DNA of 64,000 bases. Source: Tetrahymena elliotti 4EA. Lineage: Eukaryota > Ciliophora > Oligohymenophorea > Hymenostomatida > Tetrahymenidae. The notes beneath the pieces were generated by a model. That model had not been told where the DNA came from. It did no database searches and worked only from the letters and a program-made list of their open reading frames with translations. Every line of letters begins with the position of its first letter. The stretch's first letter is position 1. The stretch covers positions 1,543,179 to 1,607,178 of the forward strand of contig JH720302.1 in assembly GCA_000231825.2 (NCBI GenBank), given 5' to 3'. Below, in pieces: positions 12,515 to 23,822 of the stretch. The position numbers were made by a program, and so were the translations under genes.

Positions 12515-13879
12515 TTTTGTTTAGCTTTTCCTAATTAATAAACTAAATTAAATAATTTACTAGCCTAAAAATTAAGAATGATTCTTAAGAAACTTTAGAT
12601 ATCCATAAATAGTTATTATTTGAGATGAAATGATTCTTCTTACAGATTTTGGAAAATTACTCTCAAAAATTTAATTGAAATTATCATCCATTTGTTAATA
12701 TTAAAAAGAGTAAAGTAATCTTTTACTTTGACTGCAAAAATATTTATTAATTCGAGCTTAGAAAGATTGTTTCTTAAAAATGTTTGGATAGCAATGAGAT
12801 AATTTTTTTTACCCTTAATTTTATATACATAGGCTATTTATTACCTAACTGTAAAATATGAAAAATAAAGTTATTCTTTATTTTTTAAAATTTAATTTTT
12901 ATTATCAATAAGTAGGTAAATATAAAATTTTATTTTGTCTACAAGCAGCTATTCAATTTCTTTATAAAAATCTAATAAATTATTTCGCAAGCGCTATTCT
13001 ATTTTTTCATAAATCTAAACTCTTTAATTTTCCAAATAAAAGCTATTGTTTTTGTAATCTTTTTTTAATTTTAATTTGAAAATCTGTAAATTCAAGCTAA
13101 CATAAAGAGTTTCTAATAATGTTAGTTTTTGATAAGATTTTTATTTACTAACTTATTTTCTAATCTATTTCATTTTTGATAAAGGGAAATTTCAAACTTA
13201 TTATTTACCATGAAATTTTCATAACTAACAATAATTATTATTTCCAAATAAATCTAATTTGGTTTTATAAAAATAAGAAATGTATTTTTTTTTAAAAATA
13301 TTGTTTCTAAATTTTAATGAGAGCTTACAATCAATAAAACTACAATTTAGAGATTTTAAATTAATGATTTTTCTTTTTCACAAAAGATATTATTTGTTCC
13401 TAACTTTGATAAATGCTGGCTTAAACAATTAATAAATTATTTTTAGTTATACAAAATAAATGTCATAAAGATCCATTTGCGAACAATTTGTATTGCTTCA
13501 ATTTTCCTTCTAAAATTATTTTTTTAATTAAAATCATTTTTGAGATTATCAATCTTCATCTAGCAAGGCTTCTACAAACCCTTACCCCAGATTTTGTTAT
13601 TGCTGAAAAATTCAATTTAATTTAAATTTGAAAAGTTCTTTTGAATTTAAAATTCTAAGACCTCCAAAATTTTATTTATTGTCTTCTTTTTATGAGTTAT
13701 TTTTTAACAAAAATCTAGAAAAAATAAAAAAATTTGTATGCAAAAATAAAATAATTAGGATTGATAGAAATATTTTGTTTGATATTTTATTTCATAATTA
13801 TTAAAATGAACAATAGAGTTAACTAATAAATAATCAGAATCTAATAGCAGAAAGCTGCATTTCAAAAAATCAAATAAAA
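12515..13879. other. Divergent intergenic region
   Basis: About 1.36 kb between the starts of copy C (minus) and the next gene (plus), so it should hold two promoters. It is AT-rich with no recognised motif. A slightly less AT-rich patch near 13,500-13,600 has no coherent coding pattern. Confidence 0.45.
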
Positions 13880-15571
13880 ATGTAGAGCTATCTAAGTAGT
13901 AAGAATTTATCAAATTAAATAGCTGATGTCAAAAATATCAAATAAGAATTTAGTAAGAAAATTCAAAATAATTAATATCAATCAACCTTATTCATAATTT
14001 TTATCAAATTAAATTAAAACACTAATTTGTTAGTAGAAATCTAAATGGAAAGTTTTTAAGAAATTTTAGATATCTTAGATAAAGGGAATCAAATCAAATT
14101 TTCAATTGACCACAATCAGCTTCAAATTGAAAATGAATGTGATTCAAATATTTTATCTACTCTTCATACATCAAGCTTAGATTATCAATTATTAGTACAA
14201 AAATTAGCTTCTATCTCCCACTAATTAAATAAAAATATTTACCAGGATACTTTCTCCATAATTGATTATTTGAACTTTGAGGAGAATTTGGAAAAAGTAA
14301 ATCAATATAAAACAGAAAAGAGTAGAGGAAAAAATAAAACAGAATAGAACGAAGAATATTCAGATTAAGAAGAAAGAATTGCATAAATAAAATATTTATA
14401 AGTAAGGTATGATATCCATAGCCACTTAAAAAGGTGACAAAAGGCACTTCAATATAATCGTAAATTCTTTTTAGATTAGATTTAATTTAAAGACCATTAG
14501 GACAAAAAATATTATTAAGATTTATTGGGTAATAAAAACATGAATAAAGCTTTGAAGAGTGATTTTTTCAAGAGTAATGATGAAAGCTTTAAATATTCTA
14601 AAATAGCCTAATAAAATAAATTCAAAGAAACAATAGGAAATTTAAACACTTTAATTATTAATATGCTTGTATAAGATAATAATTTCAGTATATCTATTGA
14701 TATGAAGTATTTAAGAGAGTGCTTAACTTAGACTAATCTATCGTTTAAATATATCAAATTCTTTGATTCGTAGAAACTTCATCATTCTGATTTCCTTTAA
14801 TATAATTGGCTTGATAGTCGAACTAATAATTATTCTTGTTTAATAAATTTACTTAATGAGAAAGGTTTAAAATTAGATGTAGAGTAATTAGATATATTTA
14901 TAAAAATCTACAATTTTGAACCTCATTCTATTAATGATGATGATGTAGATTTGTGTTGTACTTGTTATACCCTTTTAAATTCATCAAAGCAGCCAGTTAA
15001 TTTCTTTAAATAAAATCTTATTGACCTTAAAAATATGAGAGCAAAACATATAAATATAAACTTAATGTAAAACTCTGGAGTTATGCATGACTTAGTTTTA
15101 CACAATACTGTTAATAAGCTTAAATTCACAGGAAAAAAAGGACTTGGTATAAATTTTATATTTAATAATAATTCTTATATCAACCAAGTAGAAGGGGCTG
15201 TTGAGGAGTATTCACTCTCTTGCATTCTACACATTTTCGAAAATTATTTCTAAGGAAAAATAGGCCACTTGCACATCCTTTTATTTCCTAAAAAAAGCTT
15301 TATTTTTGACAACTTAATTCAACCAAGTATATTCTCTTCTTCCATTCAGTACTCCTTTTCAAAAATTGAAAAGGTAGAAGAATATAAGGATGATAAAGAT
15401 ATTATAACTGAATATTTTGGAATGCTAAAGTAGCTTCTCAATAAAAGATTTATTCTCTTGTTAAATGCAACAGCTTTATATAAATTAATTGAATAATAAT
15501 TAGAGTTTTTTAAGATTTATATTATTGATAGATTTACCATAAATATTATGTAATTTAATTAAATATTTTGA
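13880..15571 (+). CDS. Unrecognised protein, two exons
   Basis: One reading frame runs from an ATG at 13880 (MQSYLSSKNL), with a second candidate start at 14045 (MESFQEILDILD), to TGA 15569-15571. A canonical intron begins at GTAAGG (about 14402) and ends at ATTAG (about 14479). It joins the two parts in phase and removes an in-frame TGA at 14438. The first exon is acidic and Gln-rich. The second is globular-looking, with a Cys-rich patch (DLCCTCYTLL) and the stretch GVMHDLVLHNTVN. I see no signal peptide or membrane segment and recognise no family. It is convergent with a weak coding trace on the minus strand near 16 kb. The start choice is the main uncertainty. Confidence 0.6.
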
Positions 15572-16004
15572 TTCAATATTATTGAGGATTAGACATATTA
15601 TGATTATAAAATAATATTAAGATTTAATATAAATATTTTATCATTTAATGCTTTAACATTTCTTTTCATATTTTATCTAGAAATTAATTTTTTTCAAAAT
15701 ATTTAATTGAAATGCATCAAAATAAAACATATTTTAGATTATCTACATTGAAATATGAGCAGTATAATTATCATTTTTAAGTCATAAGCGAGCTAAATAA
15801 AATATCTTTAAAGCTGAAAAGTGATAAAAGTATAAATATTTCTGTAAAACTTAAAATTAATTTTTATTTTGTAAAATATTTTCTAATTTAAAAAATTTTT
15901 AATTTCATGCAAAAGTTGAAAGAAATATTCATATTTTTTCAAATATTTGTAAAGAAATTCATTCATTAATTTTCAATATTATGTGAAGTAGACATATCAC
16001 ATAC

Positions 16005-16225
16005 CATACTGTACAAAAGAGATTTTGTTTTCTGTCTTCTCTTGAATTCTAATCTTAAAATATTTTAATATCTCATTTACATTATAAAATGCTATTTCAT
16101 TACCATTATTTGTTAGTTAAATAATATGATCAAAGTAATGAAGTATATTAATAAATTAATCATGATAATTAAGTTTCTTCTAGCAAAAAATGAATAAAAC
16201 TTCTATATTGCAATAGATCTTTCTT
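16005..16225 (-). other. Orphan exon-like stretch
   Basis: The minus strand encodes a convincing peptide (LNYHDQFINILHYF, GNEIAFYNVNEILKYF, KISFVQY) that ends exactly at a GTATGTGA donor at 16004. Composition and codon use look coding, but I find no clear upstream exon. The following exon (towards 15,690) is short and weak. It may be the remnant of a larger gene or part of a small gene I could not assemble. I do not recognise the family. Confidence 0.3.
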
Positions 16226-16569
16226 TTTCAAAGTAAAAATAAATATTTTGTTAAGATTCATTTAGACTTTTATGAACAATGAATTATTCAACTCAAAAAT
16301 AGTTTAAAATTAGGAAAATTCAATATTCTTACAAAAATATTTACAACATAAAAACATATTATTTTGAATTGATTATATTTAAAAAATATCATATTTATCA
16401 TTATCAATCATTTAATCATCATTTTTGCTACTTTTTGTAGTTTTCTAGCACATATTTTTTCTCTTTTTCAATACATTCTTATAAAACAGCTAGTAACTAG
16501 TTACATTTTTATGGGTCATTTGCTTCTCTCATGCAATGAGATACTTAGCAGCCATAAGTATGACATCTT

Positions 16570-16690
16570 TACTCAGCGTAATTATGTAATTTAATAGGAT
16601 CCATTAATAAAAATTTTCAAAAGGTATAATATTTACTTTTAATTAACAAAAATTAATATAATAATTATTATTAGTAAAAACTCTCTCTAC
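16570..16690 (+). repeat. Degenerate dispersed repeat, copy 1
   Basis: It begins with TTTACTCAGCGTAATTA and ends near AAAACTCTCTC. It shares the order TTTACTCAG, TAATTA, a long AT run and TAATTATTATTA with copies at 16,805-16,940 and 17,515-17,640. Confidence 0.45.
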
Positions 16691-16804
16691 CAAATGTAAA
16701 ACTAAGCAATAGAATTTAATTAAAGGTAGTAGAATTCCTTTTTTTATTTTTATCATTTTAATTCATAAATTAAACATTTTTACATTTTAAAAAATATCTT
16801 TTAA

Positions 16805-16940
16805 GCGCAGTACTTTTACTCAGCATAATTAAGTAATTTAAAGATATCTTAAATAAAATTGTTTCAAAGATATAAACTTTCAATTCATAAAAATTAATTT
16901 AATTATTATTATCTTTATTAAGATTATCTGCTATGTAAAA
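16805..16940 (+). repeat. Degenerate dispersed repeat, copy 2
   Basis: It starts TTTTACTCAGCATAATTAAG and ends near TGTAAAACTT. It is the same element as at 16,570, with small insertions and deletions. Confidence 0.45.
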
Positions 16941-17057
16941 CTTAATAAAAAAATTTAATTTGAATATTTTTTAGAACAAGAAGCATATCTATTATTTGTT
17001 TCTTTTAAAACATTTAACAAATAACTTTAATATGATCTTAAACAAAGATAAAACATC

Positions 17058-17073
17058 TTGGATCAGTTTCTCT
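17058..17073 (+). repeat. Inverted repeat, left arm
   Basis: TTGGATCAGTTTCTCT matches the reverse complement of 17,719-17,737 with one base gapped. The arms are about 680 bp apart, which would suit the ends of a small non-autonomous element. No flanking target-site duplication was identified. Confidence 0.35.
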
Positions 17074-17514
17074 AAAAAAATATTTTCTAGAGTTACATTT
17101 TTAGTCTTTTTTGTTTCCCTCTTTTAAGGAGGTAATTAATACCATAAATTTGATTTTTTTTTTTTACTCAATTTATGTATTGAAATATTGCAAGATATTT
17201 AATTTAATTTAAATTAACAAAAATATTTTTAATAAATATATTTGATGCCAATAAAAGCAACGATCTTATTTTACTTAAGTCAAGTTATTCAATTTAATCT
17301 AGTTTAAATTAATATAAAAGAATAATATTTTTTTATGAAATCCTTTTTTTTATTTTAATTTTAAATTAGAAAATTTAAAACATTTTTTACAAAAATAAAA
17401 ATATTAAATACGTTTTGATAAAAACATATTTCGTTAGTATATCTGAATATCAATTAATTGCTTTCCTCATTAAAGTAAATACTTACTTATCAACGGCCTA
17501 AATAATATATATGT

Positions 17515-17640
17515 ATTTTACTCAGGATAATTAGTTAGATTTATTAACAAAATTTAAAAGATACTTTTAATTAATATTAAAATTTGGCATACTGATTGAT
17601 AATTATTATTTGTGAAAATTCTCTATTTCAAAAGTAAAAA
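17515..17640 (+). repeat. Degenerate dispersed repeat, copy 3
   Basis: It starts TTTTACTCAGGATAATTAG and contains TAATTATTATTTGTGAAAA followed by TCTCTATTTC. It is homologous to copies 1 and 2, and lies just inside the right arm of the inverted repeat. Confidence 0.4.
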
Positions 17641-17718
17641 TATCAATTAGAAAAAAATCTAAAGTACCGTAATCTCTGGATTTCTCATTCCTCGTATTTT
17701 GGATAAAAACGAAATCCG

Positions 17719-17737
17719 AGAGAGAAACTGATTCCAA
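17719..17737 (-). repeat. Inverted repeat, right arm
   Basis: AGAGAGAAACTGATTCCAA is the partner of 17,058-17,073. It sits in one of the few less AT-rich patches here. Confidence 0.35.
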
Positions 17738-18605
17738 CGGCTTCATAATAAAAAAATTTTAATAAGCCCCAGATGAAAGGGATAATTTATATTATTTAAT
17801 TCTGTCTATCTCTTTCAAATAAAAATTAAGTGGTAGGTAGAACTTACTTATCTAAATAAATGATAGAATATTTTTGATGAGAAATCACTTTTTTGCTGTT
17901 TTAATAAATAAACTCAATATATTTATACATCTTGTTTAAAAGTAATAGAGTTAAAAATACGATCTTTAAAAGCATATCTTTAATTAAAACTGATACTATA
18001 GTTTTTAAAATAATGACCTACTTACAATAAAATTAAAAATTTAGTAAATTAACACCTGTTTTAATGATGTGTTTATGTAATCATTAATTATTAATTAATT
18101 CTCGAACCTCTCTAAAATTGAACTTTATTTTAATATTTGTTCAGAAAAAAGCATTTTTAAAGATAAAACTGAAAATATTTTTCATTTTCAATCAAAATAT
18201 TTTAATATATTTTTAGAATAGAATATAAGTTTTAAAATAAAAGAACGACAAGCAAATCGAAGCTAAATAAATAGAGTAAGATATAAATATATAATGGGCT
18301 CATCTATTACATGATTGAGTTATTATTCGATTAGAAAGAAAAGCTCGTTGATTTACATTTAAAAATAATTAATGATTAAAAAATTGCCTGTCTTAAAATA
18401 GATAAGAATAATCCCAAAATTAATTGAAAAATTCTTAAAATATGTAATTTCAAAAATAAAATAGAAGTTCAGCTTCTGTACACATTTGTTTATGTATTTA
18501 TCTATACTAAAACTTTGAATAAATCCACATTTTTTATTTTAAAATTTTATATATTTATTTTCATTCAAATAAAATATTTATTTTTAATTAATCAATCAAT
18601 AAATC

Positions 18606-19562
18606 ATGCAAGAACTAAATAATTTTGTTCCTTAGATAAAAAACTCTATTTAGAATTTGGAAAAGAGTCATTCAAAGAGGGCAGCACTATTCTATGCTGT
18701 GCTAAGTCAAGTGTGTTTCACAGCTATGTATTTTTGCGTTTCTTTACTCAAAAATAAATACTCTTCTATTCATATAATTAATATGAGAATGATAATAGGG
18801 TTTATTTTTAACTCAATTTATTGCTAAGTCAATTAAATCCCAATTTATAGTGAAAAACCATAAATATTTAGGCTTCTTACTTTAAGAGGAATACTAGGTG
18901 GCTTAGATGTTATTTGCGTATTTACATGCTTCACTTTAATGAGTGTATCTGATGGCTCAATTATAGTAAACACAAACCCTATCTGGACTAACTTTCTAGC
19001 TGCTATTTTTTTGGGAGAAAAACTATCTAAAAAAGCTATTGGTTTTTGTACTTTATCATTTTTAGGTATTATACTTGTTAGCAGACCACCATTTATTTTT
19101 GGAGACAATATAAATAATAGTAATAATCAAAAGAGCTAAAATTAATTCTTGGGAACTATGTATGGACTTGCAGGTAGTTTATTTGTTGCTTCTGTTTAAA
19201 TAGTTGTTAGAAAATTGTCTCATAGTCTCAAATGTAATGGAGCTATGCATACATAATATAGCTATATAATTTGCATTTTTTTAACTAGCATATTAACAAT
19301 AAATAACAGTGAAAAGTCTTTTACTTTTAGTATTAGGTTTTTATGCATTATCACTATACTTTCATTATGTGGATTTGCTGCTTAACTCTTATAATCTAAA
19401 GCTCTTTCTCTTGAAAAGGCTTCTATAATAGCTCCTATGAAATATCTCTAAATACTTTTGTCATTCCTATTAGATGTAATAATCTTTAAAAATCAAGTCA
19501 TTCTAACCAGCATTATAGGAGCTGTATTAATCATTTTTGGAAGTATAGGCGTGATAATTTGA
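18606..19562 (+). CDS. EamA/DMT-family membrane transporter, copy 1
   Basis: Single-exon gene of 318 residues, ATG 18606 to TGA 19560-19562. The protein is about ten hydrophobic helices with short loops, as in drug/metabolite transporters (EamA fold, 2 x 5 TM). Diagnostic stretches are RGILGGLDVICVFTCFTLM, SDGSIIVNTNPIWTNFLA, FLGEKLSKKAIG and, in the second half, QSKALSLEKASIIAPMKYLQ. The N-terminus is soluble (about 25 residues, Gln/Asn-rich). The loop between the halves (NNSNNQ) is hydrophilic. Family members export or exchange small metabolites or nucleotide-sugar-like substrates; the substrate is not predictable here. A close paralogue follows at 21,723 in the same orientation, so this is a tandem duplication. 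Confidence 0.85.
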
Positions 19563-21722
19563 TATCTCAAGCAGCAAAATAAAACATATACAACTAACTA
19601 ATAGAGTTAGTATATAATATTCTTGAAATCATTACAAAAAAAATAAATTTTATTTAAAATAAATCAAAACATTTTATTTCAATTTCTTATTTATATTGTT
19701 ACATTACATATTTATTACCAATTAATTTTCTTACTAGTCAAAAAATTTACAAAATATCAATCAATCATAAACTATTTAAAATTTTATTGGTGAGAAATAA
19801 GAAAATTATTGACCGTCTAAATTAATCAATTTTAATAAGAAATGCAAAAAAGCTAATTAATTCTGATTTAAAAAAAGACAAAATAATGAAAAAAGGTGTA
19901 AGATTGTAAATCAGAAAAAAGTTTAATGATTAAAAGCATAAAAAAAGTAACTAAATTACTTATGAAGCTTTTAGTTAAGCCTTTTTTTGTATTCTTCACA
20001 TAATAAATTAATTACTTCATTACATGAAAAGCAAATTATTTAAAATGAAAATTTTGTGCATTTGCAGATTATTTTTTAATAAATTCACTTGAATTAAATA
20101 AAATTAAATAAATATGCTTCTCAAAAAAGATTAAAATTAGTTATTCATTTTATGGATAAAGCCATACATTTTATGTGGTTAGCAATTAAAGATCATTTTA
20201 TTTCTTGCAATTCAGCTAAAATTAGATTCAGAAATATTATATACACCAAAATCTATGAAAATAAAATATCTTTTATGAATTCAATTTAAACTGGTGTGTA
20301 TGTGATATACTTGAATTGAATAAAACTAAATAAATCTATTTCTTAAAAAAGATTCTAATTTGTTTTTACAAATAAAATCAAGCATTTTATGTGGTTGAGA
20401 ACTAAAGAATTAATTATTTGAGTTATTGTAATTCAACTAAAATTTGATTCAAATTATTATATTTACCAAAATCTATGAAAATAAAATATATTTTGGGAAT
20501 CCAGATTAAATTGGCATGTATGTGAGCTATTTGAATTGATTAAGACTAAGTAAATATATTTCCCAAAAAAGATTCCTATTAATTTTTAAGCCAAACATTT
20601 TATGTGGTTGAGAATTAAAGAATTAATTATTGGAATTAGTTCAATTTAACAACTAAAATTAGTATCACATATATTATTAAATAGATACTTAAAATCTATG
20701 AAAATAAAATTTGTTTTAGAATATATCTTTAAAAAAGATGCTATTTAAATAAGTTCAAAGAAAATATACAACTAAACTTTCATTAATGACATTTTTTGAA
20801 GAAAGATCAAAAACTTTTAAGTAAAATTCAGTTGTGTTTTCAGTCAACATAATTATAAATTTAGTGAAACACTAAAAATATATCATAAATAAAAAAGTTT
20901 TGGGCATAAAAATCTTCTTTAATTATTTAAATAAATTCAAAATTAATGCATCATACAAAATCCCTACTTTTAATTAATTATTGGTTATTCTAAAGTACGT
21001 AACTAATTTCTTTAGATAATTTATTTTTTGATTGAATTTGTTACTATTTTTAACACAACATACAAACCCTCTTTTACATTTTTTTCTCAACTTTTATAAA
21101 TACAATTTTTTAGCTTACTCATGTTTTACTGATGTACTACTGATTTTATTTTAAGAGCTTTTAGAATTTATTTTTGAACTTTTCACTGAAAAAAAGATAC
21201 TTTTTATCTTTTCTTTTTTTCATTTGTAGAAATCATAAAGGATTGATTTTATCAAAGTAGTTTTTTTTGGGATTTGTTTTTTCATTTTATTCAAAGAATT
21301 TACTGATTAGCATAGAAAAATATGATTGCTGAATATATCTATTGCATAAAAATAATAGAATCACACTTAAAAATATATTTAAAGTAAAAGATTTAGAAAT
21401 GGTAAAAATGGAGCTTGAATTGTAATTTAAAAAACAAAAATTTAACTTTGTTTTGAGAAGTAATTATGAAAAAGTGATATTTTTGATAGTGTGTACTAAA
21501 ATAAAGTTAAGTAAGCAAATAATTTGGACAACTCCAAATATACGCAGAGGTTAATTTAATTTCTTTAATGTTTTTACGTAATGAAGATATTGTGTAAGAT
21601 GATGAAATAAATAAATTAATTAATATCTTAAATAATAAATTTAATCATGATATAGACAAATTAATAACGTAATTTTTCTGAGCACAGAATTACTAAGTTA
21701 TTTTTATCAACATACATAGAAA
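19563..21722. other. Intergenic between the two transporter genes
   Basis: About 2.16 kb, AT-rich. It contains the 3 x 220-bp tandem repeat at 20,088-20,745. No coding pattern is seen outside the flanking genes. The promoter of the second transporter must lie at the right end. Confidence 0.5.
20088..20745 (+). repeat. Tandem repeat, three units of about 220 bp
   Basis: Units start at 20,088, 20,310 and 20,530 with CTTGAATT(A/G)AATAAAA or a close variant. Shared landmarks within units are AAAAAAGATT, CATTTTATGTGGTT, AATTAAAGA and AAAATCTATGAAAATAAAAT. Units are roughly 80-90% alike by eye, and the third is shortened at its end. No reading frame is preserved across units. Confidence 0.8.
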
Positions 21723-22778
21723 ATGAAGAATATTGAACTAATTAAATCCCAACATATTAATTTCTTTGCAAATATTATATTTTTAAATAAAAGATATATT
21801 ATCAACATAAACGCATATCCTCTGCTCAAATCAAAAATGAAAAACGTAAACAACATTTTATTTAAACTTTCAGACACTTTTCAATATTTTGAAGAAAACC
21901 ATTCAAAGAAAACTGCTATTGCCTGTGCTATAGCAGCTCAAATGTTCTTTACTATTATGTACTTGTGTGTTACTTTGCTCAAGGGTGAGTATTCATCTAT
22001 ACAAATTATTAATATGAGAATGATAACAGGCTTTATATTTAATACTCTCTACTGCCAAGCATAAAAGATTGAAGTATATTCAGACTCATCTAAGGTTTTT
22101 AAATTACTCTCACTTAGAGGAATCCTTGGAGGGATAAATATGACTTTTGTTTTCACTTGCTTTACTCTGATGACTATTTCTGATGGTTCTATTCTTGTTA
22201 ATACAAGCCCTATATGGACTAATTTCTTAGCAGCCATTTTTTTAGGTGAACATTTATCTAAAAAGGCTTTTGGATTTTGCATGGTCTCCTTCATGGGAAT
22301 TATTTTAGTATCTAGACCTGCATTTCTGTTTGGAGAAACATCTTATGATTAAAATTAAAACTAATATTTAGGTACTATATTTGGTATAGCTGGAGGTGTT
22401 TCTGTTTCTATGGTTGCTATTGTAATAAGAAAACTTTCTAAATTAAATTGTAATGGAGCTATGCACATGTAATATCACTATTTTATTAGTATAATTTTCA
22501 CATCTATTATCCTCCTTACAGATAGTGAAAGACCTTTCAAAATAACATTTAAATTCTGTTACGTCATGGCCATTTTATCATTTAGTGGTTTTATTGCCTA
22601 GCTTTTACAGTCTAAAGCTCTATCCCTAGAAAAAGCTTCTATAATTTCCCCAATGAGATATATACAAGTACTATTCTCATTTTTTATTGACATTTTTATT
22701 CTAAAAAGTGAGGTCTTTATAACAAGCATAATTGGTGCTGGTCTAATTATTCTTGGAAGTTTTGGTATTGTCTTATGA
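21723..22778 (+). CDS. EamA/DMT-family membrane transporter, copy 2
   Basis: Single-exon gene ending at TGA 22776-22778. From ATG 21723 it gives 351 residues. A second in-frame ATG at 21837 (MKNVNNILFKLSDTF) would give 313 residues, closer to the paralogue's length, and is my preferred start. It is strongly similar to the copy at 18,606: INMRMITGFIFN, RGILGGINMTFVFTCFTLM, SDGSILVNTSPIWTNFLA, FLGEHLSKKAFG and QSKALSLEKASIISPMRYIQ are shared with few changes. The two halves have the five-helix repeat expected of EamA carriers. The substrate is unknown. The pair has diverged most in the N-terminus and the central loop. Confidence 0.85.
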
Positions 22779-23399
22779 AAGCTTTAATAAACCAGTTAAT
22801 TACTTTACCATAAAATAAATGTATATGTATTAACAATTTGGAAGAAATAAAAAAATTAACTCAGCTAGCAAATACTAGCAAAAAAACAAACTTACTAATC
22901 AATTTAATAAAAAGTAAAAATCATTAAGAAATTCAACTAAAACTCTAAAAAACTTATTCAGTATAGTATAACCTTTACACATTACAATATTTTCAACTGT
23001 TTTGATTTATATTCTATATATTTATACTTTAAAATATTTCAAATTACTCTAAAATCTTATTTAATGAGTTCATTATTTTCTACAAATAATTTTACTGAAC
23101 TTCATATATTTTGAAAAAAAAAGAAAGCCATGAATAATATGTAGATAGTTTTTTTAAATAGAATTATAGTATATTTTATAAATTCATGCTTTTAGATTTT
23201 TTTATATTTTAAATTAATTAAATTATCCAAATCTATAAGATTTAGTTACATAAATTTACATTTGTTAAATAGATGAATTTGTTAATTAATTGAAAAGTTA
23301 AGTCGTATTTTTATAATTTAGAACATAATTTTTTGTTAGTATGTATTATTAACATTAATATATAACTCAGTATAAAAACTAATAACTTAAATAGATATG

Positions 23400-23550
23400 T
23401 TGTATCATGATCAATTTCGACACATTTTAAGATTTTGAAATAGATTGATTTGTAACCAGTAAGTATTAACAAATAAAAAATCAAAAGAATATAATAAGTA
23501 TTAATTTTTCTTCAATTTGTTTAAATTTATTTTAGACAATAGAAATTATG
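23400..23550 (+). repeat. Diverged direct repeat, copy 1
   Basis: The order TTGTATCAT, TTGAAATAGATTG, AGTATTAACAAATAAAA, TTTAGACAA, GAAAT and TTATG is shared with 23,657-23,810 across the full 150 bp. Confidence 0.6.
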
Positions 23551-23656
23551 ATCAAATAATATTTTTCAAAAGATATAAGTTAATTTAAAAAGTATTCATT
23601 CATTCACTTATAATCAATTAATCTATCATCAATAAGATTTTCCTTGAATAGATTGA

Positions 23657-23810
23657 TTGTATCATAATAAATTTGGATTTATTTTTAAGTTATTGAAATA
23701 GATTGCATATGATAATCAGTATTAACAAATAAAACTTAAACAAAATATAGTAAATATTAATCTTTCTCCAGTTTATTTAAGTTTCTATTTAGACAAAAGA
23801 AATATTTATG
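23657..23810 (+). repeat. Diverged direct repeat, copy 2
   Basis: Second copy of the 23,400 repeat, same orientation. It ends only about 13 bp from the stop codon of the convergent hydroxylase gene, so it lies in or next to that gene's 3' flank. Confidence 0.6.
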
Positions 23811-23822
23811 AATTTATATTCT

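Larger units (their letters stand above)
15572..18605. other. 3-kb gene-poor stretch with degenerate repeats
   Basis: No complete gene is supported here. It holds one orphan exon-like stretch (16,005-16,225, minus), three degenerate copies of a roughly 125-bp sequence, and an inverted-repeat pair at 17,058/17,719. These entries are listed separately. The rest is AT-rich DNA without a coding pattern. Confidence 0.5.
22779..23822. other. Intergenic, convergent, with a diverged direct repeat
   Basis: About 1 kb between two converging genes. It contains a two-copy direct repeat (23,400-23,550 and 23,657-23,810). Otherwise it is AT-rich with no gene. Confidence 0.5.

Noticed and set aside
14430..14445. 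In-frame TGA in the 13.9-15.6 kb gene as a possible recoded UGA or frame break
   Set aside because: A canonical phase-0 intron (GTAAGG to ATTAG) covers it and joins both halves in frame.
18845..19108. Minus-strand frames opposite both transporter genes
   Set aside because: Antisense shadows of conserved EamA coding sequence; the same shadow appears at 22,049-22,294.
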